Assembly (NCBI GenBank): GCA_022592435.1
Contig: JABYQS010000509.1
Location: 1-19,968, forward strand
Source of the DNA: Cerioporus squamosus
Lineage: Eukaryota > Basidiomycota > Agaricomycetes > Polyporales > Polyporaceae
Direction of reading: 5' to 3'
Length of the DNA stretch: 19,968 nt
Numbering within the stretch: the stretch's first letter is position 1; every line of letters starts with the position of its first letter. Made by a program: the position numbers and the translations under genes. Below the pieces are notes generated by a model, which saw nothing but the letters and a program-made list of their open reading frames with translations, had not been told where the DNA came from and made no database searches. This document shows positions 8,832 through 18,629 of this stretch, piece by piece.

Positions 8832-9875
8832 GGTATGGTATGGTTCCGTGCCTCCAGATGCGGGGTAGTAGGGCGTGGTCGGCGGATCCGGACTTGTAGT
8901 ACGATCGTCGCCGGTGTCAATGAAGCAAGCCAAGAAGCACAAGCAAAGGACGAGAGCGTATATACCGACGCCCGAGGAGGATTAGCAGAGAGGCCGAGTA
9001 GCCGACGGAGATGGGGTCACAGTAGCCGATCTCGTCCCAGACGGCGAGGCGGGCTCACGAGGGTTGGCGAGGGGCGTGCAGCTGGTGTCACTTTACAAGC
9101 CGCGGCGGTCTCCTATTCGTCCGGCCGCGTCGTCTCGAGAGGGATAATTGCGAAGTCGGGGATAGGACGAGGCGCGAGGAGGGCGGCTGCGTGGGAGGAG
9201 GCCGGGTGGTACGAGGCATGGCATGTCGCGTTGGGGAATGTGGCGGCATGGCCTTCGGTGGGACGACTTCCCGATCCCGGAGGGCGTGCGCGACTTTGCT
9301 CTCGTGTCCTCCTCCCCACACGCCCGCCGCGACGTGCGACTCCCAGCGGAATCGGGTCTTCCGCCGTTCCATGCCTCCTGACCTCCCTGTGCGTTCCGTT
9401 CCGTCGACGGTCGTGGCGTTCGTTCTCTTACACTCCGTACCTCCCCGGATCATGAGAATAGACGGCTGCATGTCCGCTATACGTGGGACTGTATGGACGT
9501 TTGACAGGCTGTGGCCACAGCACAGACAGTTCGCAGCTAGAGTGACCGATAAACCAGGTACGCATATGCATCAAATCAATCTATTACGCCCAACCCAACG
9601 TACGCCGTACATCAACGTTAACCAGGAGGAGCCTCACAGAGCCTCACTGCAGCGTCAGCTTCTGTCCTTGCAGGCTTCACACTCTGGAGACTCGAGTTCT
9701 CTGACGGCCTTGCGGTGGATTATCGCTGTTTGTTGCGGCCAATCCACGTGTCACGGCGTACGGATACAATGCTGCGGCAGCGTTTACACTCTAGGGCCTG
9801 CAGACTGAGCTAATCCTACGACTGCGATACCCTGCATTTCTTACACTCAGCATCGTCCCGATTCTCTTGGAGACG
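8832..9875. other. Divergent intergenic region, pantothenate kinase and BTB gene 3
   Basis: This 1-kb stretch separates two genes transcribed away from each other and should hold both promoters. A short TGGTA repeat lies at about 8831-8844. Long open frames occur on both strands but look like GC-driven chance frames. A CCAAT-E-box pair near BTB gene 3 is listed separately. Confidence 0.5.
9739..9750 (+). promoter_or_regulatory. CCAAT box next to a CACGTG E-box
   Basis: CCAAT (9739-9743) and the palindrome CACGTG (9745-9750) lie one base apart, about 126 bp upstream of the BTB gene 3 ATG. CCAAT is bound by the HAP/NF-Y complex and CACGTG by bHLH factors in fungi. The pairing is suggestive, not proven. 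Confidence 0.35.
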
Positions 9876-10924
9876 ATGTCAACAGATTCGCAAGTTCCAA
9901 CTAGAGATTCAGACTTGTGGCTGTTGGACGGCAATGTCGTTATCGTAGCCCAGGACACGGCCTTCCGCGTCCATCGCGGCCTGCTCTCCCGCCATTCCGA
10001 GGTGTTCAACGGGCTTTTCGCTCTCGCCGAGCCCGATGAGCCAGCTGCAGCCGAGCTCTGCGATGGATGCCCGGTTGTCCGCATCCCCGACTCTGTCCAT
10101 GACTTTAGATATCTCCTGCATGCGCTCTACGATGGGTTGAGGTGAGTCTTCGTTCCGTCCATACGACGCTGCGCGCGATGATCTCACATACTGCACCGCC
10201 ATTCCTCACCAGTTCTATGGAGTCCGTGGAAGAGCGTACCAAGTTCAGTATGTACGCAGCCCTCGCCCGCCTCGGCGACAAGTACGGGCTTCCTCACATC
10301 TTCGCCGCCGCAATCAAGTGGCTAAGCACCATCTTCACCGACACGTACTCCGTGTGGCATGATCTGTGGACTGAGCACCGGAGTATGAGCGGGATCATGA
10401 GCGATCGGGGCGTCAACCCATTCGAAGCTGCCAACCTCTTCCGCGTTACAGGACAGGACCGGATGCGCCCCACGGCACTCTTCATGTGCTGCCAACTCGA
10501 CGTTCCTCCAATCGTCGGCGGCCTCCCGCGCGCAGATGGAGTGGTGGAAGTGCTGTCGAGGGAGGATTTGCAGCGGTGTCTGCAAGCAAGGATCCAGTTC
10601 ACCGCAGAAATGACCACCTCGATGCTCAAGTTTTACTTCGTGCACACGACCACGTTCGCCGCGGAATGCAGCAGCCCAGCTCGTTGCAGCGAAGCATTCA
10701 CGCGGGAACGGGAATACTGTTGCTTCCCTGTGAACACCATCTACTACCAGCATCCAATGAAGATCAGCATCTGGATGTGCCGTACACGCCCCTCGCTGTG
10801 CGACCGGTGCGCCCAACACATGCTGGAGTATGGGCGAGATCTTGCGAGGACTCACTGGAACGCACTTCCCAAGAACATGGGTTTGGAAGACTCTATCCGA
10901 GGTTGGGAGACTGTGCTCGATTAA
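9876..10924 (+). CDS. BTB/POZ-domain protein 3
   Basis: Two exons, 9876..10141 and 10213..10924, encode 325 residues. The 71-bp intron (GTGAGT to CAG) is required, since the frame meets TGA just inside it; it lies after LYDGL in phase 2, exactly as in the other two BTB genes. The BTB fold is residues 14-88: LWLLDGNVVIVAQ, FRVHRGLLSRHSEVFNGLF, then HDFRYLLHALYDGL. The C-terminal half has AALARLGDKYGL, FEAANLFRVTGQ, the family RADG block, and four cysteines (C241, C247, C285, C288). Unlike BTB1 and BTB2 it lacks the N-terminal KRPR patch, so its location may differ. The ATG at 9876 is the first in frame. A role as a protein-interaction adaptor or chromatin factor is possible from the family; nothing in the context fixes it. 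Confidence 0.9.
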
Positions 10925-11526
10925 TGTTGGGACGACAGCTTCCTACACATGCATGATGCATCCTGTCCTTGTACATGTATGTACATGTGCATCGCGCGTG
11001 CACTCTATCTGTCTGTCTGGTCCACTCGGCGTATGTACTCCTATGCCTGATGCTGAGGCCGAAGTAACACCCCTCAGTTGGGGTCAACACGGATGACGAA
11101 CGCGAAAGAATCACTGATCAGACCCGCGCAACATCGCGATCCGGCGTGAGGGGGTATACCAAGGCCTCCAGTGTACATTTCACTCAGTAGTCAGTAGCAT
11201 ACTAGAAACAAATTCGATCGCATCGCGTCCCCCCACTCTCTCTACGCAGGTAAGTATGTGCACCGAACCAGCGACCCACAACTACGCACACGCGCGCGAT
11301 CAAGGTCAATCGGCGAACGGGGGGAAATGAGAAGGGGAGGGGAGACCACCCGAACATATACGTACAAACAAGATACAGCGAATCGTTACGACGACTCCAA
11401 AGACAGCGCGCGCAGAATTCCAGGGCCGACGTTTTCCACCATTCCATCACCACGGAGCTGAGTATCCAAACTATGTAGCGAAGGGGGGGAAGTAAGAAGG
11501 ACATATCAATAATTAGGTGTTGGGGA
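10925..11526. other. Convergent intergenic region
   Basis: This is the 3' flank of BTB gene 3 and of the chitin synthase gene, which run towards each other. Close to the BTB3 stop is a run of TGTACATG-like words (10970-10990). No gene is recognised; open frames on the minus strand lie in the presumed 3' UTR of chitin synthase. Confidence 0.5.
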
Positions 11527-14500
11527 TCAGAATCCGACGAGGCGGAGGAGGAGATAGATTGTGGAGCCGAGGAAACGGATGGCGGACAGACCGGCCCTAT
11601 AACGCGAGAGACGTGAGCTCTACGTCCACTGACGGGGACAAACGGGGCGGTACTCACAAGCAGTAGAAGAGGAAAGTGAGGTAGGGGTTGAAGTTCGCGT
11701 CCTTCGTCGTCGCCACATGTTCGTTGACCCACTTCGTGAACGCGGTGGAGGTGAAGACGAGGATCATGATGATGTTTGTCCCGACCCACGCGAGGACGAC
11801 GTTCGTCCGGCTGTTGCGGTCGTGGTCGGCCTGCTTTGTCGCTGCGTCACGGTGCTCCTTCTCCTCTGGGGGCTTGTACGAGAGCGCAGTGCGGGACGCT
11901 GACCAGACCTGGTCGACGTCGTCGCGGGCGGTCGGAAGCTCGACCTCCATCAGCTCCTTGCCGTCCTCGCCCTTCACCTTCTTTGCGCCACCGAGGTCCT
12001 TGGATGAGCCGTTGTCACCCTTGGTACCCCAGGTGACATCGTGCAGGTTGCACATGGCGTACATCACTGTGGAATGACAGTTAGTGAAGCACGTTACTCG
12101 TCACCGGCATTGTACGTACTGAGAATGTTGACGTCTGGTGAAGAGTGCGGAGTTCAGTACGTGTGAAAGATGAGAATGGGTAAACCACGTACAGCTAGGC
12201 AACCAGAACATGTACTGGATGAACGAGGTGAACATGTGCCAAGGCTCGAAGTGCATGAAGGAGCCGATGAAGTAGAGACCGTATGTCGCAGCAAGCGAGA
12301 TGACGATATCGCGGAAGGTCGCATTGGTCTCCACCAGTCTGTTCAAAAATAGATGAGGAAGACATCCCAAACGACACCATTGAATGGCACACGTACTTCG
12401 GGAAGTCTTTCCAGCCATCAACAGTATGCGGGACGGCCAGGTAGACCGTGTAGCCAGCGCACCAAAGCGTGATGACGTTGCAAAGACCGAAGAGGACGAT
12501 ACATATCGAGTACGTCCACTTCGAACCCTGCGGCCGGTTTCCGAGCGAACAAACCAAAATGATGAAGAGAAGACCGAGGTAGAGCTTGAGGAACACCTCG
12601 AAGACTTCGGGGCCAGCACCATCGGCGAGGAAGTTGAAGGCATCCTGCGTGCCGGACGTTGCTGAGGACACGAGCTGGCATCACGAAAGATCACTTCAGT
12701 AACCACTAGGAGGAAACAGGCATGGAGGGACTCACGAAGAAGAACGCGAGGTAGAAGTTGGCGAGGGAAGTCCAGGTGAAGAACAGCTGGACAGCGTTGT
12801 AGATGAACTCGATCTGGAGGATGATCTTGCGGAAGAAACCCTGGCCAGACGTCCAGATGCGGAACCAGAACACAGTGGCATGAACGGAAGCGAACAGGGA
12901 GCCGTTCAACCAGCGACGACGCTGCGAAATGAACTCGGGGACCTGGAGGCCGGTGTCAGCACGGGACAGAGATGTATGTATGGAAACGAACCGTAGTCGG
13001 CACGTCGGTTGAGGCCTTCGCGCTCTTCACGTACTGGAGACTACAACGAAGCATGAATCCAGGTCATGTACAGACACACAAGGAACTTACCGCCAGGCCT
13101 CACGCTTCTTGGTGACGATCTCGAAGCAGAGAATACGATCCTCGGCGAGGTACATGTTACGCTCTATCGGCATGCAGCGGTCAGAATGTGCACTCTGATG
13201 ATATATCGACTGTTTGCGCACCGAACAGTCCAGCATCGCTGCCTCCGCCGTGCATAGTCTCTCCCTTGAAGTAAGACGCAAGGGGACCTTTGCCGTCGGG
13301 ACCGTTCTGGAGCGCCTTGTAGCGGTACGCACTGAAGGCACCGGGAAGCACGGAAATGTAGCCGAAGACGCTCTCCAGAGGCTTGTCGAGGATGTTAGAC
13401 ATCTTGTACTGCAGTCCGACGTGACATTCAGCCATCACGCCATATCAATCTAAGACCGTAACCGGTATCGCACCTCGAAGTTCTGCGAAGCTGCGAGCGG
13501 GCTCTTCAGCAGGAGGGAGCAGGCCTTGCCGGTGTCGACGCAGATCCTGCACGATACGGTCAATGAACAGCTCTGAACGGGACATGCGCCAGTAGGCACG
13601 TACTCTCCGCATGCGCCACCAACGCCTGAATGCTTATCGAAGCCTAAAACGCGCTGTCAACACGCTGATCAGGATTCCGTGCCAATCAAGCTCACATTTC
13701 CAGAGTTCGTAGATCGACGTTCCGGTGGGCTTCGTTCCGACATCGAGCAGGATGCAGACTACGCGGTAAGTGAGCCATATGCTGGAAATGCCACAACACC
13801 AGGCAACTAACCGTTGGGTTGGATCAGAGGGCCGAACGCGTTGAAGAACCAACGGTGACTGATGACCGCCATGAGCACCATCTCCGCTATGAATCACCGG
13901 TAGTAACCGACCTGTTCAGCTTCTTCTTGTTCTGTTCCTTCAAGCAGAAGATGACCTGCACAGGGCAAGCACCCTGCGAAACCTCACCACGGTCGGTGAC
14001 AACCACGTTGGTGGTATACCTAGGAAGTGTCAGATAGTGCCAGAGAAGTTCATAGCGTGGGACCAAGCTCACTCGAAGATGTGCGCAGTCACGTCCTTGC
14101 CGCCAATCGAGTCCTTGGCGATACCCTCTTGGTAGCACCCCATCTGCACGCGCGTTCATGAGCGGACCATTGATATTAGCAGTGTGAATACGTACAAGAG
14201 TGAGCACCTGGAGGGTGCGCTTGTTGACCTTGTTCCGTCCATCGGACACCACGCAGACGACGACCTTCTTCCATCCGTCCGGACCCCACATCTTTGACTT
14301 GGTCCGGCTGCACAGATGCGCGATGTTCTTGAGGACACTGTGACATCCTTCCATTCAGCAAACAGCTCCCGCCGCCGATAGCAACAATAGTGCACGTACG
14401 CGTTCATAGTGCGACAGAACAGCACCTCGTCCTCATTGTACATCGTCATCACGATGAACAGCTCCGTGCGGCGGCCCATGAGGTACGGGCGGAGTGTGTA

Positions 14501-15028
14501 CTTCTGGCGCATGAAGTCGTCGGGGTCGCACGTCGCGGCGGTGTAGCGGAGCTTGGTCATCTCCTCGGTCTTGTCCATGCTCTTCGGGACGATGTGCGTC
14601 GGGACGTCCATGTCGAGCACGAGGTTGCCCTGCTGCAGCTCGACCTGGCGCACCGAACGCCGCTTCATGAGCTTCTCGCGCGCGACGGAGTAGCCGCTGC
14701 TCTGCTGCTGCATCATGCCCGGCCGTTGCTGGGGCGGGTAGTTGCCAGCAGGGGGTCCCTGGTATGGCATAGTGGGCATCGGGGGGACGGAGACTTGGCT
14801 CATCTCGTAGGGGTTGAGGTGCGCCTGGGAGCCGGCATAGCTGCTCTGGTAGGACTTGGTGGACTTCGTCTCCCAGTTCGACTGGTTGTCAAAAGAGTAG
14901 TCGTGCTGCTGGCGCTGCTGCTGGGGCGCAGCCTGCTGGCCAGAGTAGCCGTAGTTAGGAGCGTTGTTCGCGGGCGGGTAATCGGGGAACGAGTTCGCAT
15001 AGGGATCGTGTTGCTGGTGATAAGCCAT
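11527..15028 (-). CDS. Chitin synthase, division 1 (probably class III)
   Basis: This membrane enzyme polymerises UDP-N-acetylglucosamine into cell-wall chitin. There are 17 exons: 15028..14400, 14337..14196, 14143..14073, 14019..13912, 13858..13812, 13758..13696, 13643..13604, 13546..13474, 13408..13222, 13163..13091, 13040..12992, 12942..12736, 12674..12397, 12338..12193, 12134..12120, 12066..11658 and 11596..11527. They total 868 residues with every phase consistent and introns of 49-65 bp. Residues 1-120 are Gln/Pro/Tyr-rich and disordered. The catalytic GT2 domain follows, with [47 protein letters not shown] (460-463) and the signature QRRRW (501-505). The C-terminal third has several hydrophobic spans interrupted by the [10 protein letters not shown] block typical of division 1. 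The start at 15028 precedes the disordered tail; the class is judged from motif resemblance only. Confidence 0.95.
12120..12134 (-). other. 15-nt micro-exon of the chitin synthase gene
   Basis: The exon sits between introns 12192..12135 and 12119..12067, each with GTACGT donors and CAG acceptors. Its 15 bases supply parts of six codons, reading YVNIL plus the first base of Met. This restores the family block that precedes the [10 protein letters not shown] motif. Skipping it removes exactly five codons without changing the frame. Confidence 0.85.
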
Positions 15029-15519
15029 GGCTGGGGATTTGTTGCGGGGTGGGGGCGGGAGGGAGAGTGAGCCCGAACGCGTCGGGGAAAGAGTGTAGCT
15101 CTGAAGGAGTGACTGTCTGCTCTGCACACGAAACCGCCAGGGAACGCAGAGAGAGAGACGAGGCCCGGGGCGGGAGGTGGGAGATGGGGGGAGAGGAAGA
15201 GCTGGGCTGTGAACGGAAGATCGTTCAGTTGCAGTCGGCACCTTTCTTGTCACGCTGCCTCTCCGGCCGTCTATAGCCGCTCGCATCTTGGCCCATCACC
15301 AAAACACCGCAACATCTCTTTGCACCCACAGAAAAACGTTCAGACACGGATATCTTACGCCGTCTCAGAGTTCGTACAACAGCCATCTACATTACGAGCC
15401 AGCAGAACCCTTCTCTGCCGCAAGAGGAATAAATGTGGGTGAAGTGACTTCGTTATGACCCCGCAGCGCCCGTTGCTATGCACATCAAACTAGCCAGCTT
15501 ACCCCAGCTAAAACGTGCT
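15029..15519. other. Chitin synthase upstream region
   Basis: This holds the presumed promoter and 5' UTR of the chitin synthase gene. The first 60 bases are pyrimidine-rich on the minus strand. The minus-strand frame stays open upstream of the chosen start, but the added residues look like translated leader. No other gene is seen. Confidence 0.5.
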
Positions 15520-15580
15520 AGCAACCATAGTCTTGTCGCTCTATTGGTTGCCCAATAAAGCGACTATGAAAGTAGTTGCT
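15520..15580. repeat. Imperfect palindrome (hairpin-forming)
   Basis: An inner stem pairs 15535-15547 with 15552-15564 (12 of 13 bases, loop TTGC). Pairing resumes outward as CATA with TATG and GCAAC with GTTGC, separated by a 5-base bulge on the left and a 6-base bulge on the right. It stands alone in a gene-poor stretch. It could be a decayed miniature element or a structured RNA segment. Confidence 0.6.
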
Positions 15581-16454
15581 GTTGGGGATCTCCTAATAGC
15601 CGAGTGCCGCATCGCCATAACGCCTACCAAACCCCGGTCCCGCAACTCGTGAAGAACTAGATGAACAAGATGTGCATACCCTGCCAGAACTTGCAGCGCG
15701 ACTATCTTTGGTGCACACTACTGGCTCGTAGTATACAGACAATATACGATTCGTCTAGAGGTACACAGCGTAGACCGATGTGACGGAGTGGACAAGGAGT
15801 ACAAGGGAACATCAATGCCGCCATGGGAACTTGAGAGGTAACTTACCTCTCCATCCGTATCATGTTGTTCCGACGTAACCATCTCTGCTTGGAATGGATG
15901 AAGTAAATGGATGTTTTCACAACAGGAGGCTGTCATTCATGAATGGTCATAAACAAGATGGGATCGCAACAACAACCAACACAAGGAAGAGTTCTCCTAC
16001 AGGTCGTATCGCGGACCTGCTCACCACGACAACTTTAACCGGGGAAGTGGGAGAGTGAGCCTTGTACGACCGGATCGCTGGGGTCAAGCAAATGACATCA
16101 GAGCAGGTGCAACTGAATAGCGACGCATGGAGGGCCAGGTCAGGTAGGCAACGCGGCCACTGAGAACACTAAGTGGTGCAGCAGCCAAAGTCCGGTATTG
16201 GATGATGACGTCGATAGACCGAGGGGATGTGAGCGGGATGTGATGGCTTATGTACGATGGCAAGCGTGAGTCCATAGCCAAGATCATGAGACATGCCAGG
16301 GGCTCCGGAGACACCTTCACAGCCCTCGCTGCGGAGCGCGGGCGAGAGTCAGCCGGTCGGAGGACAGAAGCATGTGGGGAAGGGAGTCTTCGCCGGTAGA
16401 AGCTCGGTCACAATTGGGTTGCGCGGCATGCAGTGTGCGGCTTGCAGATGCTTG
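15581..16454. other. Unassigned stretch
   Basis: No gene is recognised here. A 78-codon minus-strand frame at 16084-16320 begins MKVSPEPLACLM and has a mixed composition, but nothing in it recalls a known family. It could be an exon of an unseen gene or chance. Confidence 0.4.
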
Positions 16455-16847
16455 TCAAGCACGGTCGGGGTCTGGGGCACATGGCGGGCGTACTGCGGCA
16501 TTGAAAAATAGGAACAGCAAAGTCGACGAACCTCCGAGGTGGGGCTGGACGGCGTACGGGGGGCCAGTGGGCGGAGGGAGACGATTGGATGCCATGGGAG
16601 ACGCTGGGCGAGGCCTAGAGTCCTGGACAATTCTGGAGACCGCAGGCGTGGACACGCAGCGGACCACAGCTGGAAGTAGCGGGCATCGAGGAGGCTGCAG
16701 CGGCGGCGAGAGAGCGAGCCCGGCTGCAGCTGAGCAAGATGCGCGAGAGGACGAGGGACGCGGCTCAGGTGAAACGGACGTGGAGGAGGAAGGAGAAGCG
16801 ATCGATGAGATTGGCGTGGTTGCCGGGCGCCTGGGTCCAACGGCCAT
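16455..16847 (-). CDS. Possible small Ser/Pro-rich protein (weak candidate)
   Basis: An ATG at 16847 opens a 130-codon frame with a Ser/Pro-rich, disordered composition (starting MAVGPRRPATTPISS). It reads away from the casein kinase gene and could share a promoter with it. A GTTCGT...CAG intron of 39 bp is conceivable near the end but shorter than any other intron here. The opposite strand also has an open, acidic frame over the same bases, so codon bias alone may explain both. No family is recognised. Confidence 0.2.
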   Translation of the reverse strand: MAVGPRRPATTPISSIASPSSSTSVSPEPRPSSSRASCSAAAGLALSPPLQPPRCPLLPAVVRCVSTPAVSRIVQDSRPRPASPMASNRLPPPTGPPYAVQPHLGGSSTLLFLFFNAAVRPPCAPDPDRA

Positions 16848-16926
16848 GTTCCCACGGGCAGCCCGCCACCTGGGCAGCTCGCTCTCCTCTGTTCTTTCTC
16901 GCCCTTGTACTCGCCCCCTCCTCCCT

Positions 16927-16936
16927 CCATATATAC
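16927..16936 (+). promoter_or_regulatory. TATA-like box upstream of the casein kinase gene
   Basis: The motif CCATATATAC stands before a long C/T-rich run, a usual arrangement at strong fungal promoters. It lies about 75 bp before a good splice donor (GTAAGT at 17000) that may begin a 5' UTR intron. Confidence 0.45.
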
Positions 16937-16999
16937 GTCCTCGTCCGTCCTCTCTCCGTCCTCGATATCTCCCCGTCTTCCCTCTTCTTCATACGTCGG

Positions 17000-17346
17000 G
17001 TAAGTCTCTTTCTCCGTCGCCGTGCGTTCGTCGGCCGTCCTCTGCGCACCCCGTCCCCGCTCGCTCTGCCTCCCCCTTCCCCTGCCACCCAGCCGGCCAC
17101 GCCACCGCACGTAAAGATCCCTGCAGCCTCTCGAGCACGCGAACACATCCCTTTCCGACCTCTCCTCGTAGCGGCTGCGCCGATGCTGTGCCCGGCGTTC
17201 CCAGGATAGCGTGCTTTTCAACTCGGCGGCCTCACCCCAGCCCTCACCCTCCTACCCTCTTAATCCCCACCCGCTTCCATTCCCTTCCGTTCCTCCCTCT
17301 TCCCCGTCCTTTCGAGCTAATTGTACTTACCTCTGCTCGTCTCCAG
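17000..17346 (+). other. Probable 5' UTR intron of the casein kinase gene
   Basis: A GTAAGT donor at 17000 and a CTCCAG acceptor at 17341-17346 frame a 347-bp C/T-rich stretch. The acceptor falls 28 bp before the expected start codon. It is inferred from splice-site strength and position only. Confidence 0.4.
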
Positions 17347-17374
17347 AACCCCACTACCTCTGATCTGAACATCG

Positions 17375-18629
17375 ATGCCGACTCCTCTTCGCACCGCCTC
17401 GACCTCCGTGTTGGTGGAAAGTACAGGTTGGGCAAGAAGATTGGCTCCGGCTCCTTCGTGCGTGGCCTGGTACAGCGAAGAACCCGACGCATTCATTGAC
17501 CACATGCTGTTGTAGGCGATATCTACCTCGGTATCAACATCATCTCGGGTGAGGAAGTCGCCATCAAGCTCGAGTCGGTCAAGGCCAAGCACCCCCAGCT
17601 CGAGTACGAGTCCAAGGTTTACAAGACTCGCTGGTGGCGTTTGGGTCCCCTTTGTCCGTTGGTTCGGGACAGAGTGCGACTACAATGCCATGGTCATCGA
17701 CCTTCTCGGCCCGTCGCTCGAGGACCTATCAACTTCTGCCACCGCAATTCATCTCAAACCGTCCTCCTCTTGGCCGATCAGCTGGTATGTAATGTCCCTT
17801 GTAACTCGCATCGCTTTGTATCGGCTTATCGGATGTCTAACGCCACGTCATTGCAGATCTCCCGCATCGAGTACATCCACTCGCGCAACTTCATCCACCG
17901 GGATATCAAGCTGACAACTTCCTCATGGGCATCGGGAAGCGCGGCAACCAGGTCAACGTCATCGACTTTGGTCTGGCGAAGAAGTACAGGACCCCAAGAC
18001 CCACCTTCACATCCCCTACAGGGAGAACAAGAACCTGACGGGTACCGCTCGTTACACGTCCATCAACACTCACTTGGGCGTTGAGCAGGCTCGTCGGGAT
18101 GACTTGGAATCCCTTGCCTACGTCCTCATGTACTTCCTCCGCGGCTCTCTCCCTTGGCAGGGTCTCAAGGCTGCGACCAAGAAGCAGAAGTACGACCGGA
18201 TCATGGAGAAGAAGATGACCACTCCAACTGATCTGCTCTGCCGCGGTTTCCCCAACGAGTTCGGCATCTTCGAACTACACCCGCGCGCTCCGCTTCGACG
18301 ACAAGCCGGACTACTCGTACCTGCGCAAGCTCTTCCGCGACCTGTTCGTCCGTGAGGGCTACCAGTACGACTACGTGTTCGACTGGAGCATGCAGCGAGC
18401 CATGGATGAGGGTGCCGGCTCCAGCAACAAGGCCACTGCTGGCAGGCGCAAGGTTCTCCAGGAGGGCGAGGACGACCGAGGCAACGACAGGATGTGAGTC
18501 CCGCGCAACTTAAGGTTCGCCCACTTTTACTTACTTGGTCCAGGCTGCGCTCCCACACTCGCCAACAGCAGGCTGCTGCCGGCCGTCGGCCAGCGTTCCA
18601 TGCCCCGTCGCGGTGAAGACAACTGGTAA
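17375..18629 (+). pseudogene. Casein kinase 1 gene with multiple frame lesions
   Basis: This encodes, in pieces, a CK1 delta/Hrr25-like Ser/Thr kinase. Apparent exons are 17375..17457, 17516..17784, 17857..18493 and 18544..18629, with introns of 58, 72 and 50 bp. Recognisable blocks in order: LRVGGKYRLGKKIGSGSF (ATP loop), GEEVAIKLE (catalytic lysine), [20 protein letters not shown] (catalytic loop), [11 protein letters not shown] (DFG), [35 protein letters not shown] and [11 protein letters not shown]. These lie in different frames. Small losses are seen near 17377 (start), 17457 (splice donor), 17629, 17729, 17911 (inside the HRDIKPDN motif), 17990 and 18272, and perhaps near 18590. No nonsense substitutions are seen and the protein blocks are near perfect. 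Either a very recent duplicate decaying by indels, or a locus with consensus-sequence errors. Introns are kept, so it is not a retrocopy. Confidence 0.85.

Noticed and set aside
8724..9808. Long plus-strand frames between pantothenate kinase and BTB gene 3
   Set aside because: They are Arg/Gly-rich chance frames in a GC-rich divergent promoter region, and two of them overlap each other in different frames.
14390..15070. 226-codon plus-strand open frame rich in Val, Leu, His and Arg
   Set aside because: It lies exactly opposite chitin synthase exon 1, whose identity is certain. It is a mirror of GC-rich codons.
16372..17499. 375-codon plus-strand frame running into the casein kinase first exon
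   Set aside because: It crosses the TATA-like box, the C/T-rich leader and the probable 5' UTR intron. Only its last part matches a protein family, and its composition is repetitive.
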